NCBI RefSeq assembly: GCF_016863295.1
Contig: NZ_BOOP01000015.1
Coordinates: 1 to 64,000 of the forward strand
DNA length: 64,000 nt
From: Planotetraspora phitsanulokensis
GTDB lineage: Bacteria > Actinomycetota > Actinomycetes > Streptosporangiales > Streptosporangiaceae
Direction of reading: 5' to 3'
A program made the translations under genes and the position numbers. This document shows positions 38,352 to 46,976 of the stretch, piece by piece (within the stretch, counting starts at the first letter, position 1; each line of letters starts with the position of its first letter). The notes under the pieces were generated by a model that searched no databases, was not told the DNA's origin, and saw only the letters and a program-made list of their open reading frames with translations.

Positions 38352-38981
38352 TCAGCCCACAGCCGAGGCTGCGGCCACGATCAGCTCCACGCACACGGGC
38401 ACCGGGATGACGGTGCTGTCGAGAACCATGTGGTACAGCCCGGGGTCGGCGGGGTCGGCCCGGTAGAACTGCCGGACGTACGCCTTCCGCGCCCGGTCGT
38501 TGTCGTTCACGACCCGCTTGGCCTCCTGCTCCGGGATGCCGGAGTACGCGGCCGTCTGCAGGACGCGCCGCCGCAGCGGGCCGTCCAGCCGGACGTGGAG
38601 GGCGCCAGGATGATCGGCGAGCACGATCGCGCCGGCCCGGCCGAGGATCACGCCGCCGTGGACCCGGGCGATCTCACGGATGACCTGTTCCGTCCGGGCC
38701 GCGAACTCCTCGGGCGTCAGCGGCATCCCCGCGGGGACGTAGAGCTCCACCCCGCCGAGCGTCACCGTGGGCAGCCGCATCATGCCGGTCAGGAGCCTGC
38801 CGAGGCCGCTCTCCGCCCGGTCGTCGTGCGCCAGCGCCTCCTCCAGCGTCACCCCGAGATCACGGGCGACGGCGCCGGGGATGGCCCGGTCGACGAACGG
38901 CACGCCGAGCCGCTCGGCCGCCGCCGGCCCGATGACGCTGCCGCCCGTGCCGTACGTCGCGGAGATGGTGACGACCCGCAC
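38352..38981 (-). CDS. Cytidylate-kinase-like family protein
   Basis: The 209-residue protein starts VVTISATYGTGGSVIGPAAAE, a P-loop-like segment (YGTGGS) of the cytidylate-kinase-like family PF13189, followed by VPFVDRAIP, GGVILGRAGAIVLAD, VRLDGPLRRRV and VNDNDRARKAYVRQFY. The canonical GxxxxGK(S/T) lysine is replaced, so catalysis differs or is lost. Physiological substrate unknown. Confidence 0.85.
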   Translation of the reverse strand: MRVVTISATYGTGGSVIGPAAAERLGVPFVDRAIPGAVARDLGVTLEEALAHDDRAESGLGRLLTGMMRLPTVTLGGVELYVPAGMPLTPEEFAARTEQVIREIARVHGGVILGRAGAIVLADHPGALHVRLDGPLRRRVLQTAAYSGIPEQEAKRVVNDNDRARKAYVRQFYRADPADPGLYHMVLDSTVIPVPVCVELIVAAASAVG

Positions 38982-39031
38982 GTCCCTCCTCCCCTGCCCG
39001 CGCGGCGAGCGGGCGACCTCTCAGGCAGGCC

Positions 39032-39946
39032 TCAGAACAGCGCGTTGGCGAGGTTCCGCCGCGCCTTGGAGACCGAAGGGTCCTCGGCGGGCAGCGCGTC
39101 GAACAGGCCGAGCAGGTGGCGCCTGGCCTTGTCGCGGTCGGCGCCGCTCGTACGGCGGACGAGTGCGACGAGCCGGTCGAAGGCGTCGTCCACCTTCCCG
39201 TCGAGCGTCTCCAGGTCGGCCGCCTGGATGTGCGCGTCGACGTCGGCGGGGTCAGCGGTGGCCCGGCGAATGACGTCGGCCGTGTCCAGGTCCTGGGTCC
39301 GGCGCAGCAGGCCGACCCCGGCGAGGCCGATCCTGGCGGCCTCGTCGTCCGGCGACTTCGCCCGCAGGCGCTCGTAGGCCGCGGCCGCCGCGTCGAGATC
39401 GCCCTTGTCCATGGCCTCGTCGGCGGCGAGGAGGTCGGGGTCGACCTGCTCGGGCTCGCCCTCCTCCTGCGCCGGGGCGGCCGCGGCCAGCTCGACGCCG
39501 AGCTGCTCGAAGACCTGCGCCAGCGCCTGCCTCAGCTGCGCCTCCGGCAGCGGCCCCTCGAAGAGCGGCATGAGCTGGCCCTGCACCGCCAGGTAGACGG
39601 TGGGGATCGCCCGCATGCGCAACGCCTGGGCGAGGTCGGGGTTGGTCTCCACGTCGACGCGGGCGAGCAGCCACGCTCCGGCGGCCTCCGCGGCCAGCTT
39701 CTCCAGCGTGTAACTGAACTGCTGAACCTGTTCCGCTCTCGGCACCGTCGCCTCGATGATCACCGGAACGCTCATCGAGCGCTCCACGACATCGGCGTTG
39801 AAGGTGGCCGAGGTCGCCTCGATCACGTCCGTGGTCGCTCCTGGCCCTTCGGCCTCGCGCCGTGCCTGCGCTTCCAGAGCCTGCTTGCGCGCGCCGAGGT
39901 CCACGGCGCCGTACAGGGATCCAGGTCGAGAGAAGTCCGCTGCCAT
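39032..39946 (-). CDS. CnoX/YbbN-like thioredoxin-TPR protein without CXXC
   Basis: The 304-residue protein has a thioredoxin-like domain (about residues 40-155: VPVIIEATVPRAEQVQQFS, LARVDVETNPDLAQALRMRA, IPTVYLAVQGQLMPLFEG) and a C-terminal TPR region (AMDKGDLDAAAAAYERLRAK). Where thioredoxins have WCGPC there is TVPRAEQ, so it cannot be a redox enzyme. This is like E. coli CnoX-type holdases and other co-chaperones. A role in protein folding under stress is inferred. Confidence 0.9.
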   Translation of the reverse strand: MAADFSRPGSLYGAVDLGARKQALEAQARREAEGPGATTDVIEATSATFNADVVERSMSVPVIIEATVPRAEQVQQFSYTLEKLAAEAAGAWLLARVDVETNPDLAQALRMRAIPTVYLAVQGQLMPLFEGPLPEAQLRQALAQVFEQLGVELAAAAPAQEEGEPEQVDPDLLAADEAMDKGDLDAAAAAYERLRAKSPDDEAARIGLAGVGLLRRTQDLDTADVIRRATADPADVDAHIQAADLETLDGKVDDAFDRLVALVRRTSGADRDKARRHLLGLFDALPAEDPSVSKARRNLANALF

Positions 39947-40037
39947 ACCCCAATCCTGCCGTACGCGCGTGCCTGATCCGTGCCAACCCCGTCTCCTGGG
40001 GCCTCCTCGAGCTTTCCCGGGCCTTCCAGGACCGCGG

Positions 40038-40505
40038 TCAGCCGACCGGGCGCTGGATCGGCTGCCGCTCGGTCCGGTAGATGAGGGTGGTCTCCAGGTG
40101 GATGATTTCGGGACGGATCAGGATGCGTTCGAGGATCAGCCGGTGCAGATGATCGGCGTCGGGCACCGCGACGTGCACCAGGAAGTCCTCGGCCCCCGCC
40201 ACGTGGAACAGCGCGATGGTCTCGGGAAGGCCGAGCACGAAGGCGCGCAGCGGATCGACGAGCTGGCTGGTGTGCGGCCGGACCCGCAACGCGAGCAGGG
40301 CCTGGAGGGGACGCCCGAGCGCCTTGGTGTCCACCTCAGCGCGGAAGCCCGTGATCAGTCCGCGCCTGCGCAGGTTGCGCACCCTCTCCAGCGCTGTGGA
40401 CGGCGCCACGCCCACCCGTTCCGCGAGGTCCTTGTTGGGCAGCCGCGCGTCGTTCTGCAGCTCTTCCAGAATGGCCCGGTCGATCGAATCCAGTTCGATG
40501 CTCAT
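40038..40505 (-). CDS. Lrp/AsnC family regulator
   Basis: The 155-residue regulator has the AsnC helix-turn-helix (IDRAILEELQNDARLPNKDLAE then RVGVAPSTALERVRNLRRRGLI) and the RAM ligand domain (ALLALRVRPHTSQLVDPLR, HVAGAEDFLVHVAVPD). It is divergent from the decarboxylase-like gene across 66 bases and probably controls it in response to an amino acid. Confidence 0.94.
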   Translation of the reverse strand: MSIELDSIDRAILEELQNDARLPNKDLAERVGVAPSTALERVRNLRRRGLITGFRAEVDTKALGRPLQALLALRVRPHTSQLVDPLRAFVLGLPETIALFHVAGAEDFLVHVAVPDADHLHRLILERILIRPEIIHLETTLIYRTERQPIQRPVG

Positions 40506-40571
40506 GAATAATCTCGCCTCTGAATTCGGTGCCTATGGCTTTCCGTCGTCGAACCTAGTCATCATCCTGCC

Positions 40572-41993
40572 ATGCAGCCGAACATGACGTGGGACATGAA
40601 GGAGTTCACCCGGGCCGCCGAGGTCACGGTTGACGAGCTGGCCGCCTACGTGGACCAGAGCCAGCGGGGCATGGCGCCGGTGTTGCGCCGCCGTCCTCCG
40701 CGCGAACTGGCGGACGAGCTGGGGCTGGCGCGATGGATCAGCGAAGGGGGCATGACGCCCGAGGACTACCGGCGGTTCCTCGGCGTCTATCTCCGCGAGG
40801 GCACCCGGCTGCACCATCCGGCCTACCTCGGCCACCAGAGCGCCGTTCCCGACTTTCCCGCGGCACTGGCCGACTTCGTACACGGTGCCTCCAACAACCC
40901 GATGGCGATCTACGAGATGGGCGCGTCGGCCGCGACGGTCGAGTTCGAGGTGCTGCGCTGGATGCTCGCCAAGGTCGGCTTCGGCGACAAAGGCGGCGGC
41001 GTGCTGACGCACGGGGGCTCCCTGGCCAACCTGACCGCGATGCTCGCCGCACGGGCCGCCGCCGCGCCGGACGCCTGGACCGACGGCGTCCCGAAGGACC
41101 TCGTCCTGCTGGCGCCGCCGTCGGCCCACTACTCGATCAGCCGGGCCGCCGCGATCCTCGGCCTGGGCGAGCGCGCGGTGGTCCCGCTGGAGGTGGACGG
41201 CCTCGGCAGGATCGACGCCGCCCGCCTGCCGGCCGTACTGGACGGGGTGCGACGGTCGGGGCGGCGCCCGATGGCCCTGGTCGCCGGCGCGTGCGCCACC
41301 GGCACCGGCCTGTACGACGATCTGCGGGCGATCGGGGACTTCTGCGCGGCGAACGGCATCTGGTACCACGTCGACGGCGCGCACGGGGCCTCGGCCCTGC
41401 TCAGCGAGGGCCACCGGCACCTGCTCGACGGAATCGAACTGGCCGACTCGGTCATCTGGGACGCCCACAAGATGTTGCGGACCTCGAGCCTGGCCGCCGC
41501 GGTGCTCGTGCGCCGGGAGCCCGACCTGGACGCGGCGTTCCAGCAGCAGGCGAGTTACCTGTTCTACGGCGACCAGGGGTTCGACCTGGTCGGCAGGGCC
41601 GTCGAGTGCACCAAGGCCGAGCTGGGCCTGAAGATCTTCCTCAACCTCGCCTGGCGGGGCGAGCGGGGCATGGGCGAGTACGTGGCGCGGCAGTACGAGA
41701 CGGCCCACCGGTTCTGGGAACTTGCCAGGAATCGGCCCGGTTTCGACTTCCCCTACGAGCCGGAGAGCAACATCGTCTGCTTCCGGTACGGCACGGCCGA
41801 CCAGGCGGCCATCCGTGAACGGCTGATGGAGGACGGCACGTTCCACCTCACCTCAGCCGAGATCGGCGGCGTCCGTCACCTCCGGGTGACCGTGATGGCC
41901 CCCGCCACCGACGGCCGAACCCTGGATTCCCTGCTCGACCACATCACCGCCCTTCCGCATGATCATGCACAGGTTCGCGAACATGGGTCGTAA
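40572..41993 (+). CDS. Group II PLP-dependent decarboxylase-like protein
   Basis: The 473-residue PLP enzyme has YLGHQSAVPDFPAALADF, LTHGGSLANLTAMLAAR, VDGAHGASALLSEGHRHLL and the Schiff-base lysine in VIWDAHKMLRTSS. This is the fold-type I group II decarboxylase pattern (DOPA/glutamate/diaminobutyrate decarboxylases). Substrate unknown; the divergent Lrp gene supports an amino acid. The last ten or so codons (PHDHAQVREHGS) come from the start of a dispersed 53-bp repeat, so the C-terminus has been extended or replaced by it. Confidence 0.88.
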   Translation: MQPNMTWDMKEFTRAAEVTVDELAAYVDQSQRGMAPVLRRRPPRELADELGLARWISEGGMTPEDYRRFLGVYLREGTRLHHPAYLGHQSAVPDFPAALADFVHGASNNPMAIYEMGASAATVEFEVLRWMLAKVGFGDKGGGVLTHGGSLANLTAMLAARAAAAPDAWTDGVPKDLVLLAPPSAHYSISRAAAILGLGERAVVPLEVDGLGRIDAARLPAVLDGVRRSGRRPMALVAGACATGTGLYDDLRAIGDFCAANGIWYHVDGAHGASALLSEGHRHLLDGIELADSVIWDAHKMLRTSSLAAAVLVRREPDLDAAFQQQASYLFYGDQGFDLVGRAVECTKAELGLKIFLNLAWRGERGMGEYVARQYETAHRFWELARNRPGFDFPYEPESNIVCFRYGTADQAAIRERLMEDGTFHLTSAEIGGVRHLRVTVMAPATDGRTLDSLLDHITALPHDHAQVREHGS

Positions 41994-42092
41994 GCTGGGC
42001 CGACCCGGTTGGTGATCATGCACATCCATGCATGATCACGGCGAAGGTGGCCGCGGGTCGGGGGCCACCTTGCCGAATCCGTGCATGATCAC
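41958..42092. repeat. Dispersed 53-bp repeat, locus D: two direct plus two inverted cores
   Basis: Forward cores start at 41958 (CATGATCATGCACAGGTTCG) and 42011 (GGTGATCATGCAC), 53 bases apart. Reverse cores begin at 42028 and 42081, again 53 bases apart, on the opposite strand. The inner pair forms GTGATCATGCA - CATCCA - TGCATGATCAC. The locus thus reads as two 53-bp units facing each other, between the convergent decarboxylase and mutase genes. Confidence 0.85.
42044..42071. terminator. Hairpin inside the locus D repeat unit
   Basis: AAGGTGGCC (42044-42052) and GGCCACCTT (42063-42071) form a perfect 9-bp stem with a 10-base loop, 31 bases past the mutase stop. It lies inside the spacer of the inverted 53-bp unit. 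Confidence 0.6.
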
Positions 42093-42101
42093 CCCCAGGG
42101 G

Positions 42102-43784
42102 TCAGAAACGGGCGGGTTCTGAGTAAGTGCCCCATTCGTCGCGGAGGGCGTCGCAGATCTCTCCCAGAGTCGCTTCGGCCCGAGCGGCCTCCAGCATGGG
42201 CGGGATCATGTTCTCGCTCGTCCGAGCGGCGGCCACCAGCCCCGCCAGAGCCGCGTCGACGGCGGCCTGGTCCCTGGCGGCGCGGCGCTCGGCGAGGACC
42301 CGCCGCTGCTCGACCTCGACCTCGTGGCTGATCCGGAGGATCTCCAGAGGCTCCTCGACCGTCGCGGTGTGGCAGTTCACCCCGACGATCCGCTTGTCGC
42401 CCTTCTCCAGCTTCCGCTGGTAGTCGAAGGCCGCCTCTGCGATCTCCGACATGAACCAGCCGTCCTCGATGCCGCGGAGGATTCCTGAGGTCATCGTGCC
42501 GTCCGACCCCATGTCCCGGATCTTCGCGAAGACGGCCTCGGCCTCGGCCTCCAGCCTGTCGGTCAGCTCCTCGACGTACCAGGAGCCGCCCAGGGGGTCG
42601 ACGACGTTGACGACCTCGGTCTCCTCCATGATCACCTGCTGCGTCCTCAGCGCGATCTCGGCGGCCTTCGCCGACGGCAGCGCGAGCACCTCGTCGAGGG
42701 CGTTGGTGTGCAGGGAGTTGGTTCCCCCGAGCACCGCCGCCAGGGCCTCGATCGCCGTACGGACGATGTTGTTGTCGGGCTGCTGCGCCGTCAGCGAGAC
42801 GCCCGCGGTCTGGGTGTGGAAGCGCAGCCACTGGGCCTTCTCGGTCCGCGCGCCGTACACGTCGCGCATCCACCGCGCCCAGATCCGCCGGGCGGCCCTG
42901 AACTTGGCGATCTCCTCGAAGAAGTCGATGTGCGCGTCGAAGAAGAACGACAGTCCCGGGGCGAAGGCGTCGACGTCGAGCCCGCGGGACAGGCCGAGCT
43001 CGACGTAGCCGAACCCGTCCGCCAGGGTGAAGGCGAGCTCCTGAGCGGCCGTGGACCCGGCCTCCCGGATGTGGTAGCCGGAGACCGACAACGGCTTGTA
43101 CGCGGGGATCTCGGCGGCGCAGAACTCCATGAGGTCGCCGATCAGGCGCAGATGGGGCTCGGGGGCGAACAACCACTCCTTCTGCGCGATGTACTCCTTG
43201 AAGATGTCCGTCTGGAGGGTCCCGTTCAGCTTGCCTGTCGGCACGCCCTGCCTCTCGGCCGCGACGACGTACATGCAGAAGATCGGTACGGCCGGCCCGC
43301 TGATGGTCATCGAGGTGGTGACCTCGCCGAGCGGGATGCCGGCGAACAACTGGTCCATGTCCAGAGCCGAGTCGATGGCGACGCCGCAGTGCCCCACCTC
43401 CCCGAGGGAGTGCGCGTCGTCGGAGTCGCGTCCCATCAGCGTCGGCATGTCGAAGGCGACCGACAGGCCGCCTCCGCCGGCGCCGAGGATCATCTTGTAG
43501 CGCTCGTTGGTCTGCTGGGCGTTGCCGAACCCGGCGAACTGCCGGATCGTCCACGGCCGGCCCCGGTAGCCCGTCGGGTGGAGGCCCCGGGTGAACGGGA
43601 ACTCGCCGGGCCAGCCGATGCGCGCGAATCGAGGATCGCTGGAGGCGGGTCCGTAAACGGGGTCGACCTCCAGACCGGAAAGGGTGCGGAACTCCCCTGC
43701 CCGCTTGTAGGCGGCGTCGTACCGCGCCTGCCAGCGGGCCCGGCCGGCCTCGATGTCGGCGTCGCGCGCGTGCTTCGGGTCCAT
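42102..43784 (-). CDS. icmA: Acyl-CoA mutase large subunit, isobutyryl-CoA mutase type
   Basis: The 560-residue protein is the (beta/alpha)8 substrate domain of the methylmalonyl-CoA mutase family and lacks the B12-binding domain, as in two-protein mutases. The substrate residues read PWTIRQFAGFGNA, with Phe where methylmalonyl-CoA mutases have Tyr, and KEYIAQKEWLF, with Gln where they have Arg. These are, from memory, the changes that define isobutyryl-CoA mutase (IcmA). LGGTNSLHTNALDE and GSWYVEELTD are conserved. AGGAGGTCGT-like DNA precedes ATG 43784. The small B12 subunit is not in the window. MeaB at 51.8 kb could serve it. Confidence 0.88.
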   Translation of the reverse strand: MDPKHARDADIEAGRARWQARYDAAYKRAGEFRTLSGLEVDPVYGPASSDPRFARIGWPGEFPFTRGLHPTGYRGRPWTIRQFAGFGNAQQTNERYKMILGAGGGGLSVAFDMPTLMGRDSDDAHSLGEVGHCGVAIDSALDMDQLFAGIPLGEVTTSMTISGPAVPIFCMYVVAAERQGVPTGKLNGTLQTDIFKEYIAQKEWLFAPEPHLRLIGDLMEFCAAEIPAYKPLSVSGYHIREAGSTAAQELAFTLADGFGYVELGLSRGLDVDAFAPGLSFFFDAHIDFFEEIAKFRAARRIWARWMRDVYGARTEKAQWLRFHTQTAGVSLTAQQPDNNIVRTAIEALAAVLGGTNSLHTNALDEVLALPSAKAAEIALRTQQVIMEETEVVNVVDPLGGSWYVEELTDRLEAEAEAVFAKIRDMGSDGTMTSGILRGIEDGWFMSEIAEAAFDYQRKLEKGDKRIVGVNCHTATVEEPLEILRISHEVEVEQRRVLAERRAARDQAAVDAALAGLVAAARTSENMIPPMLEAARAEATLGEICDALRDEWGTYSEPARF

Positions 43785-43799
43785 ACGACCTCCAAAGTG

Positions 43800-43833
43800 T
43801 GGGATCCCAAAGAAATACTAGGACGTCCTACTA
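43800..43833 (-). promoter_or_regulatory. Palindromes upstream of the mutase gene
   Basis: TGGGATCCCA (43800-43809) and TAGGACGTCCTA (43819-43830) are perfect palindromes 15-40 bases upstream of the mutase start. The second extends to TACTA-GGACGTCC-TACTA. They look like operator or promoter-spacer elements. Confidence 0.55.
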
Positions 43834-43996
43834 CCCATCTCCAACGCCGCGGCACCCCATACGGAGCGTGACCTGACCGTTCCATTTCGCATGCCGTCAT
43901 GTCACACGTTGGTAGCAAATTCCAACGGATCTTTGACAAACACGTGAAATCTTCAACCATGGTCAAGGCCCTCTCAAAGTCCACACGGAGGTGGAT

Positions 43997-45721
43997 GTGA
44001 AGCGCGTCTTAGTCGTCGCTGCGGCGACCGCGGTCGTCGCGGCGACCGTGGCGGCCCCGGCACAGGCGGTCGAAACCACGCGATCCGCTGCCGCGGCCCA
44101 AAAGGCCGCGACCGAATACGTCGTTCTGTACAAGGAAGGCGCCGGCGCCGCACAAGCCCAGAAGGCGATCGAGGCGGCGGGCGGCAAGCTCGTCAAGGTC
44201 AACTCCGAGGTCGGCGTGGCCACGGTCAGCACCACCAACGCCGGCTTCGTCGACGCGATCAAGAACAACGCGTCCATCGGAGGCGTCGCCCGCAACCGCA
44301 CGATCGGCAGCGTGCCCGACGACTCCGCGGCCGCGCGGAAGGCAGCCCAGACCAGGGCGGTCGAGCGGGAGGGCCGCGGTCACGGCTCCCCGGCCAAGTG
44401 GAACAAGAACACCAAGGACGAGCCGCTGTCCGACCTGCAGTGGGACATGAAGCAGATCCAGGCGGACAAGGCCCACAAGTACGAGCAGGGTGACAAGGGC
44501 GTCCTCGTCGGCGTCCTGGACACAGGCATCGACGCGTCCCACCCCGACATCGCCCCGAACTTCAACAAGAAGCTGAGCAGGAACTTCACCGTCGACCTCC
44601 CGGCTGACGCCAACGGCACCGTGATCGACGGCCCGTGCGCGAGCGACCCGGACGGCTCCTGCAACGACCCCAACGACGTGGACGAAGACGGGCACGGCAC
44701 GCACGTCGCGTCCTCGATCGCCTCGCCGATCAACGGCCTCGGCACCGCGGGCGTCGCCCCCAAGGTCTCCCTGGTCAACCTGCGGGCGGGCCAGGACTCG
44801 GGCTACTTCTTCGTCCAGCCCACCATCGACGCCCTCACCTACGCCGGCGACATCGGCGTCGACGTGGTCAACATGAGCTACTACGTCGACCCGTGGCTGT
44901 TCAACTGCGCCGACAACCCGGCCGACTCGCCCGACGAGCAGCTGGAGCAGCGGACCATCGTCTCGGCGGTCCAGCGGGCGCTGAACTACGCGCACAGCCG
45001 CGGCGTCACCCTGATCTCGGCGGCGGGCAACGGCGCGACCGACTACACCAAGACGATCGTCGACGCCTCCAGCCCGGACTTCGCGTCCGTCCCCGGCCAG
45101 CAGCCGCGGAGCCGCACGATCCCGGCGAGCTGCGTCTCCATGCCGAGTGAGGGCGAGCACGTGATCTCCGTGTCCTCGACCGGCATCAGCACCCGCAAGT
45201 CGTACTACTCCGACTACGGCAACGGCTACATCGACGTGGCCTCGCCCGGCGGTGACGCCTACGACACCCCCGGCAACACCCGGGACATCACCAAGGCGAC
45301 CCTCTCGGCGTACCCGAAGTCCCTCGCCGTCGCCAACGGCGAGATCGACGCGAACGGGAACCCGACGGTCGACTACGTGGTCAAGGACTGCAAGGGCAAG
45401 GTCTGCGCCTACTACCAGTACCTCCAGGGCACCTCGATGGCCTCCCCGCGGGCGGTCGGCGTCGCGGCTCTGATCGTCAGCAAGTACGGCCACCGCGACC
45501 ACCGGCACGGCGGCCTGACGCTCGACCCGGGCGTCGTCGAGAACATCCTCAAGGGCACGGCCACGGAGAAGGCGTGCCCGACGCCCGCGGCCTTCACCTA
45601 CACCCGGATCCTCCCGACCGGGCAGACGGTGACCGCCACGCACACCTGTGAGGGCACCCTGTCCAACAACGGCTTCTACGGCAGGGGCATCGTCAACGCC
45701 CTCCACGCCGTGGGCCGCTGA
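43997..45721 (+). CDS. Secreted subtilisin-like serine protease (S8)
   Basis: The 574-residue precursor has a signal peptide (KRVLVVAAATAVVAATVAAP then AQA), an I9 propeptide-like part (YVVLYKEGAGAAQAQKAIEA ... VSTTN) and the subtilase triad: Asp in VLVGVLDTGIDASHPD, His in DGHGTHVASSIA, Ser in LQGTSMASPRAVGVAAL. DPNDVDEDGHGTH resembles calcium-binding subtilases. GTG 43997 sits 5 bases after GGAGG; the GTG at 43991 is inside the site. TTGACA at 43932 may be the -35 element. Confidence 0.94.
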   Translation: MKRVLVVAAATAVVAATVAAPAQAVETTRSAAAAQKAATEYVVLYKEGAGAAQAQKAIEAAGGKLVKVNSEVGVATVSTTNAGFVDAIKNNASIGGVARNRTIGSVPDDSAAARKAAQTRAVEREGRGHGSPAKWNKNTKDEPLSDLQWDMKQIQADKAHKYEQGDKGVLVGVLDTGIDASHPDIAPNFNKKLSRNFTVDLPADANGTVIDGPCASDPDGSCNDPNDVDEDGHGTHVASSIASPINGLGTAGVAPKVSLVNLRAGQDSGYFFVQPTIDALTYAGDIGVDVVNMSYYVDPWLFNCADNPADSPDEQLEQRTIVSAVQRALNYAHSRGVTLISAAGNGATDYTKTIVDASSPDFASVPGQQPRSRTIPASCVSMPSEGEHVISVSSTGISTRKSYYSDYGNGYIDVASPGGDAYDTPGNTRDITKATLSAYPKSLAVANGEIDANGNPTVDYVVKDCKGKVCAYYQYLQGTSMASPRAVGVAALIVSKYGHRDHRHGGLTLDPGVVENILKGTATEKACPTPAAFTYTRILPTGQTVTATHTCEGTLSNNGFYGRGIVNALHAVGR

Positions 45722-45743
45722 CCGACTCCCCTCCGCATCACAC

Positions 45744-45775
45744 CGACGGCCACCGCTCCCCAGCGGTGGCCGTCG
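45744..45775. terminator. Strong terminator between subtilase and lysR
   Basis: CGACGGCCACCGCT pairs with AGCGGTGGCCGTCG (14 bp, perfect) around a CCCC loop, between the convergent protease and LysR genes. Confidence 0.85.
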
Positions 45776-45817
45776 CCGTCTCACGACGTCCGACAGTCCT
45801 CAGACACCAGCTCTCGC

Positions 45818-46732
45818 TCAGGCGGCGGTGTCGATGTCCGGAAGCCGGTGTGAGGCGATGCCCAGGAGCAGCTCGGCGGCGCCGGTCGGGCGACGGCCCC
45901 TCGGCCACACCGCGCGCAGCCGCCGGTGCAGGTTCACTCCGGCCAGCGGAACCTCCCGCACGCGGCCTTCCGCAAGTTCCTCGCGCACGGTGATCACGCT
46001 GAGCACCGCCGGTCCGACACCCGCGGCCACCGCGGCGCGCATCGCCGCGTTCGAATCCAGAACCACCAGCGGCCGTGCCGGCTCGACGTCGACATCGGCG
46101 AGGATGCGCTCCAGCGTCTCCCGGGTGCCGGATCCCGGTTCGCGGACGATGAGCGGCGTGCGGGCGAGTTCGGCCGGCTCGACCGGCCGGCGTCGCCGCA
46201 GCCACGGATGGCCCGGCGCGACCACGACGACCAGCCGGTCGGCACCCACCTGCCGCGAGCAGAGTCCCGGCGGAACCGTGGGTGCCTCGATGAACCCGAT
46301 GCCGACCTGGCCGCGGGCGGCCAACTCAGCCGCCTGTTCGGAGTTGGTGACCTTGAGGCTGACGCGGAGGTCCGGCGACCGGTGACGCAGAGCGCCGATC
46401 CATCGTGGCACGAAGTGCTCGGCCAGCGTCATGCTGGAGGCCAGCCGCAGGTCGTCGTCCTGGTCGGCGCGTAGTGCGGCGGCGCCGGCCATCAGCGACT
46501 CCACCTCTGACAACACCCGGTCGGACCACTGGCACACCGCCTTGCCCTCTGTGGTGAGTGCCGAACCACGGCTGCTCCGATCCACCAGGGTGAGCCCCAG
46601 CCGCCGCTCCAGCATGGCCAGCCGCTTGCTCGCGGCGGGCTGGCTGATCCTCATCCGCTCGGCGGCCTGACCGAGGCTCCCCAACTCCGCCACGAGGGTC
46701 AACAGCCGGAGGCTCTCGAAATCCGGCGGCAT
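45818..46732 (-). CDS. LysR family regulator
   Basis: The 304-residue regulator has the LysR helix-turn-helix (LRLLTLVAELGSLGQAAERM, RISQPAASKRLAMLERRLGL) and the two-lobed ligand domain. ATG 46732 is taken; an in-frame GTG/ATG three codons earlier is possible. A LysR-type box (ATAA-N7-TTAT) lies 8 bases upstream. It is divergent from the DUF4331 gene. Confidence 0.92.
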   Translation of the reverse strand: MPPDFESLRLLTLVAELGSLGQAAERMRISQPAASKRLAMLERRLGLTLVDRSSRGSALTTEGKAVCQWSDRVLSEVESLMAGAAALRADQDDDLRLASSMTLAEHFVPRWIGALRHRSPDLRVSLKVTNSEQAAELAARGQVGIGFIEAPTVPPGLCSRQVGADRLVVVVAPGHPWLRRRRPVEPAELARTPLIVREPGSGTRETLERILADVDVEPARPLVVLDSNAAMRAAVAAGVGPAVLSVITVREELAEGRVREVPLAGVNLHRRLRAVWPRGRRPTGAAELLLGIASHRLPDIDTAA

Positions 46733-46739
46733 CCCGCCC

Positions 46740-46754
46740 ATAACCGCAGATTAT
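46740..46754 (-). promoter_or_regulatory. LysR-type box (T-N11-A) upstream of lysR
   Basis: ATAACCGCAGATTAT has the form ATAA-N7-TTAT and contains T-N11-A, the classic LysR binding pattern. It lies immediately before the lysR start, suggesting autoregulation and control of the divergent gene. Confidence 0.55.
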
Positions 46755-46976
46755 TACCTCATTCCGGATTGACGGGTACCGGCCTTACGCATCCCTGGCC
46801 AGGATCGTTGTGATGGCCCGCCGGCCGGTTCCGTACCGGCATGAGAGCGAAGCTCGACGGCGACGACCGCCTCCTCGTTGAGGCGAGACACATGCGAAAG
46901 CCGCCTGCCGCCCATCAGTGTCAGGCCCCTCGGCGGCCACTTTCTTCCCAGCTGGACCATCCATCGAAGGAGCGAC

